Positions 62,400 through 64,000 of a DNA stretch of 64,000 bases are shown here, piece after piece; within the stretch, counting starts at the first letter, position 1; the number at the start of each line of letters is the position of its first letter. This DNA is from Chromatiaceae bacterium. GTDB lineage: Bacteria; Pseudomonadota; Gammaproteobacteria; Chromatiales; Chromatiaceae. The position numbers were made by a program, and so were the translations under genes. The stretch lies in the NCBI GenBank assembly GCA_016714645.1, contig JADKCI010000002.1, forward strand, positions 372,001-436,000. The letters run 5' to 3'. Below the pieces are notes generated by a model, which saw only the letters and a list, made by a program, of their open reading frames with translations, was not told the DNA's origin and did not search any database.

Positions 62400-64000
62400 A
62401 TGTCTGAAGAACTGCGAAAGAGCGCGCTGGATTATCACCGGTATCCGCGTCCGGGCAAGCTGGCGATCCAGGCGACCAAGCCACTGGCCAATCAGCGCGA
62501 CCTGGCCCTGGCCTACTCCCCCGGGGTGGCGGCGGCCTGCGAGGAGATCGTCGCCGATCCCCTGGCGGCGGCCCTTTATACCAGCCGCGGCAATCTGGTG
62601 GCCGTCATTACCAACGGCACCGCGGTGCTAGGGCTGGGGGCCATCGGCGCCCTCGCATCCAAGCCGGTGATGGAAGGTAAGGCCGTCCTCTTCAAGCAAT
62701 TCGCCGACATCGATGTCTTCGACATTGAGATCGATGAAGGCGACCCCGAGCAACTCATTGAGACCATCGCCCGTCTCGAACCCTCCTTCGGCGGCATCAA
62801 TCTGGAGGACATCAAGGCCCCGGAATGCTTCATCGTCGAAAAGGCCCTCAAGGAACGCCTGAAGATCCCGGTCTTCCATGACGACCAGCACGGCACCGCC
62901 ATCGTGGTCTGCGCCGCCGTCCTTAATGGCCTAAGGCTGGTCGGCAAGGAGATTGGCGAGGCGCGACTGGTGACCGCCGGCGCCGGCGCCGCTGCCCTGG
63001 CTTGCCTGGACCTCCTGGTCTCCCTCGGCCTCAAGCCTGAACACATCATCGTTACCGACATTGTCGGGGTGGTCTATGAGGGCCGCGCCGAGGTCATGGA
63101 CCCTTACAAGGCCCGGTACGCCGTCGCTACCCCTTACCGGACCCTGGAAGAGGCCCTGGACGGCGCCGATATCTTCCTGGGCCTGTCCGCCGCCGGGGTC
63201 CTCAAGGCGCCCTGGCTGATGAAGATGGCCGAAAACCCCCTGGTCTTCGCCCTGGCCAATCCCAACCCCGAGATTCAGCCCGAGGAGGCGCGGGCGGTCC
63301 GCCCCGACGCCATCCTGGCTACCGGCCGGACGGATTATCCCAATCAGGTCAACAATGTCCTCTGCTTCCCCTTCCTCTTCCGTGGCGCCCTGGATTGCGG
63401 TGCCACCGAGATCAACGAGGCCATGAAGCGCGCCTGTGTGCAGGCCATCGCCGATCTGGCCCGGGCCCGGCCTTCGGAGATCGTCCGCCAGGCCTACGGT
63501 GGCATGGACCTGCGCTTTGGCCCTGAGTACCTGATCCCCAAGCCCTTCGATCCCCGCCTCATCGAGCAGGTCGCCCCGGCGGTGGCCGAGGCCGCCATGG
63601 CCTCGGGGGTCGCCACGCGGCCCATCGCGGACATGGTCGCCTATCGCCAGACCATGCACGACAGCGTCTTCCGCACTGGCATGACCATGAAGCATGTCTT
63701 CGACCTGGCGCGCAAGACGGTGCGGCGGGTGGTCTTTGCCGAGGGCGAGGAGGAAATGGTGCTACAGGCGGTGCAGCAGGCGGTTGAGCAGGGCATCGCC
63801 CTGCCGGTTCTGATCGGGCGCCAGGCCGTGATCGAGCGGCGCCTGGCCAGTCTGGGGTTGGGCATCAAGGTCGGCGAGGATTTTCGCCTCATTGATCCCC
63901 AGAACAATCCGGATCGCGAGGCCCATTACGAGGCCTTTTTCCAGCGGGCCAAGCGGAGGGGCTATACCCCGGCCGAGGCGCGCGTGCATATCCGCAACTC
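62400..64000 (+). CDS. maeB: NADP-dependent malic enzyme, MaeB type, 5' part
   Basis: Converts malate to pyruvate and CO2. The frame from the ATG at 62400 runs off the right edge (533 codons seen). The malic domain (YSPGVAAACEEI; HDDQHGTAIVV with the metal ligands) and the NADP domain (GAGAAALACLDLL, ALANPNPEIQPEEA) are complete; from about residue 430 the phosphotransacetylase-like C-terminal domain begins (KTVRRVVFAEGEEEMVLQA). The family is usually about 760 aa. It follows the tRNA terminator by 205 bp with no gene in between. Confidence 0.95.
   Translation, partial: MSEELRKSALDYHRYPRPGKLAIQATKPLANQRDLALAYSPGVAAACEEIVADPLAAALYTSRGNLVAVITNGTAVLGLGAIGALASKPVMEGKAVLFKQFADIDVFDIEIDEGDPEQLIETIARLEPSFGGINLEDIKAPECFIVEKALKERLKIPVFHDDQHGTAIVVCAAVLNGLRLVGKEIGEARLVTAGAGAAALACLDLLVSLGLKPEHIIVTDIVGVVYEGRAEVMDPYKARYAVATPYRTLEEALDGADIFLGLSAAGVLKAPWLMKMAENPLVFALANPNPEIQPEEARAVRPDAILATGRTDYPNQVNNVLCFPFLFRGALDCGATEINEAMKRACVQAIADLARARPSEIVRQAYGGMDLRFGPEYLIPKPFDPRLIEQVAPAVAEAAMASGVATRPIADMVAYRQTMHDSVFRTGMTMKHVFDLARKTVRRVVFAEGEEEMVLQAVQQAVEQGIALPVLIGRQAVIERRLASLGLGIKVGEDFRLIDPQNNPDREAHYEAFFQRAKRRGYTPAEARVHIRN

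Overview
The window is a high-GC gammaproteobacterial chromosome segment. The envelope operon at the left edge (cdsA-dxr-rseP-bamA-skp-lpxD-fabZ-lpxA-lpxB-rnhB), lolA-rarA, alaC-hom, hemN-prmB, iscR, trxA, mfd and maeB all have the order or sequence character of Gammaproteobacteria. The overall look (GC-rich, a dispersed palindromic repeat, Tat-exported enzymes, IS-rich accessory DNA) resembles Chromatiales, the purple sulfur bacteria and relatives. That placement is an inference: no rRNA or photosynthesis gene is present to prove it.

Layout. 1-10.5 kb: undecaprenyl/CDP-lipid, isoprenoid, outer-membrane assembly and lipid A genes in one compact plus-strand run. 10.6-26.7 kb: housekeeping and metabolic genes (YihY-like protein, lolA, rarA, a methyltransferase, galE, alaC, hom). 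This stretch is interrupted by a two-gene cassette, an NCS2-type permease with an extra C-terminal domain plus a beta-carbonic anhydrase. The cassette sits between two copies of a 221-bp repeat that includes the rarA 3' end. 26.7-28.4 kb: a frameshifted Tat-exported metallophosphoesterase and poorly assigned DNA.

28.4-50.5 kb is an accessory island. Its left part is a pile of insertion sequences: an IS481 remnant, a decayed IS21 element with an IS1595 element nested in its right end, and an intact-looking IS110 transposase. Its centre holds two divergent gene sets. The minus-strand set (42.4 to 34.5 kb) encodes an MltB-like lytic transglycosylase lipoprotein, a one-TM protein, two AAA+ proteins, a VirD4/TraD-like coupling ATPase, a 39-aa membrane peptide, a small helical protein and a zeta-type toxin kinase. 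The plus-strand set (42.7 to 48.4 kb) encodes an anchored protein with about five 60-aa repeats, a CsgG/FlgO-like exported protein, a two-TM coiled-coil protein that is split by a frame change, and an exported protein with a BamE-like segment. Together these look like an uncharacterised cell-envelope-spanning machine, possibly for DNA or protein transfer. No relaxase, VirB4 or pilin is present. The island ends in IS66 debris and an IS481 element with unusually long (about 166 bp) inverted ends. The outer IS481 copies are in opposite orientation, as in a composite transposon.

50.5-64 kb returns to core genes on the minus strand: gabD, hemN, prmB, iscR, a Tat-exported class V aminotransferase, a YqiB-family gene, trxA and mfd. 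Then come an initiator tRNA with its own promoter and terminator and the start of maeB. The aminotransferase gene also lies between a real gene 3' end (YqiB family) and a decayed copy of that same 3' end. This is the second case in the window of a gene inserted beside a duplicated gene tail.
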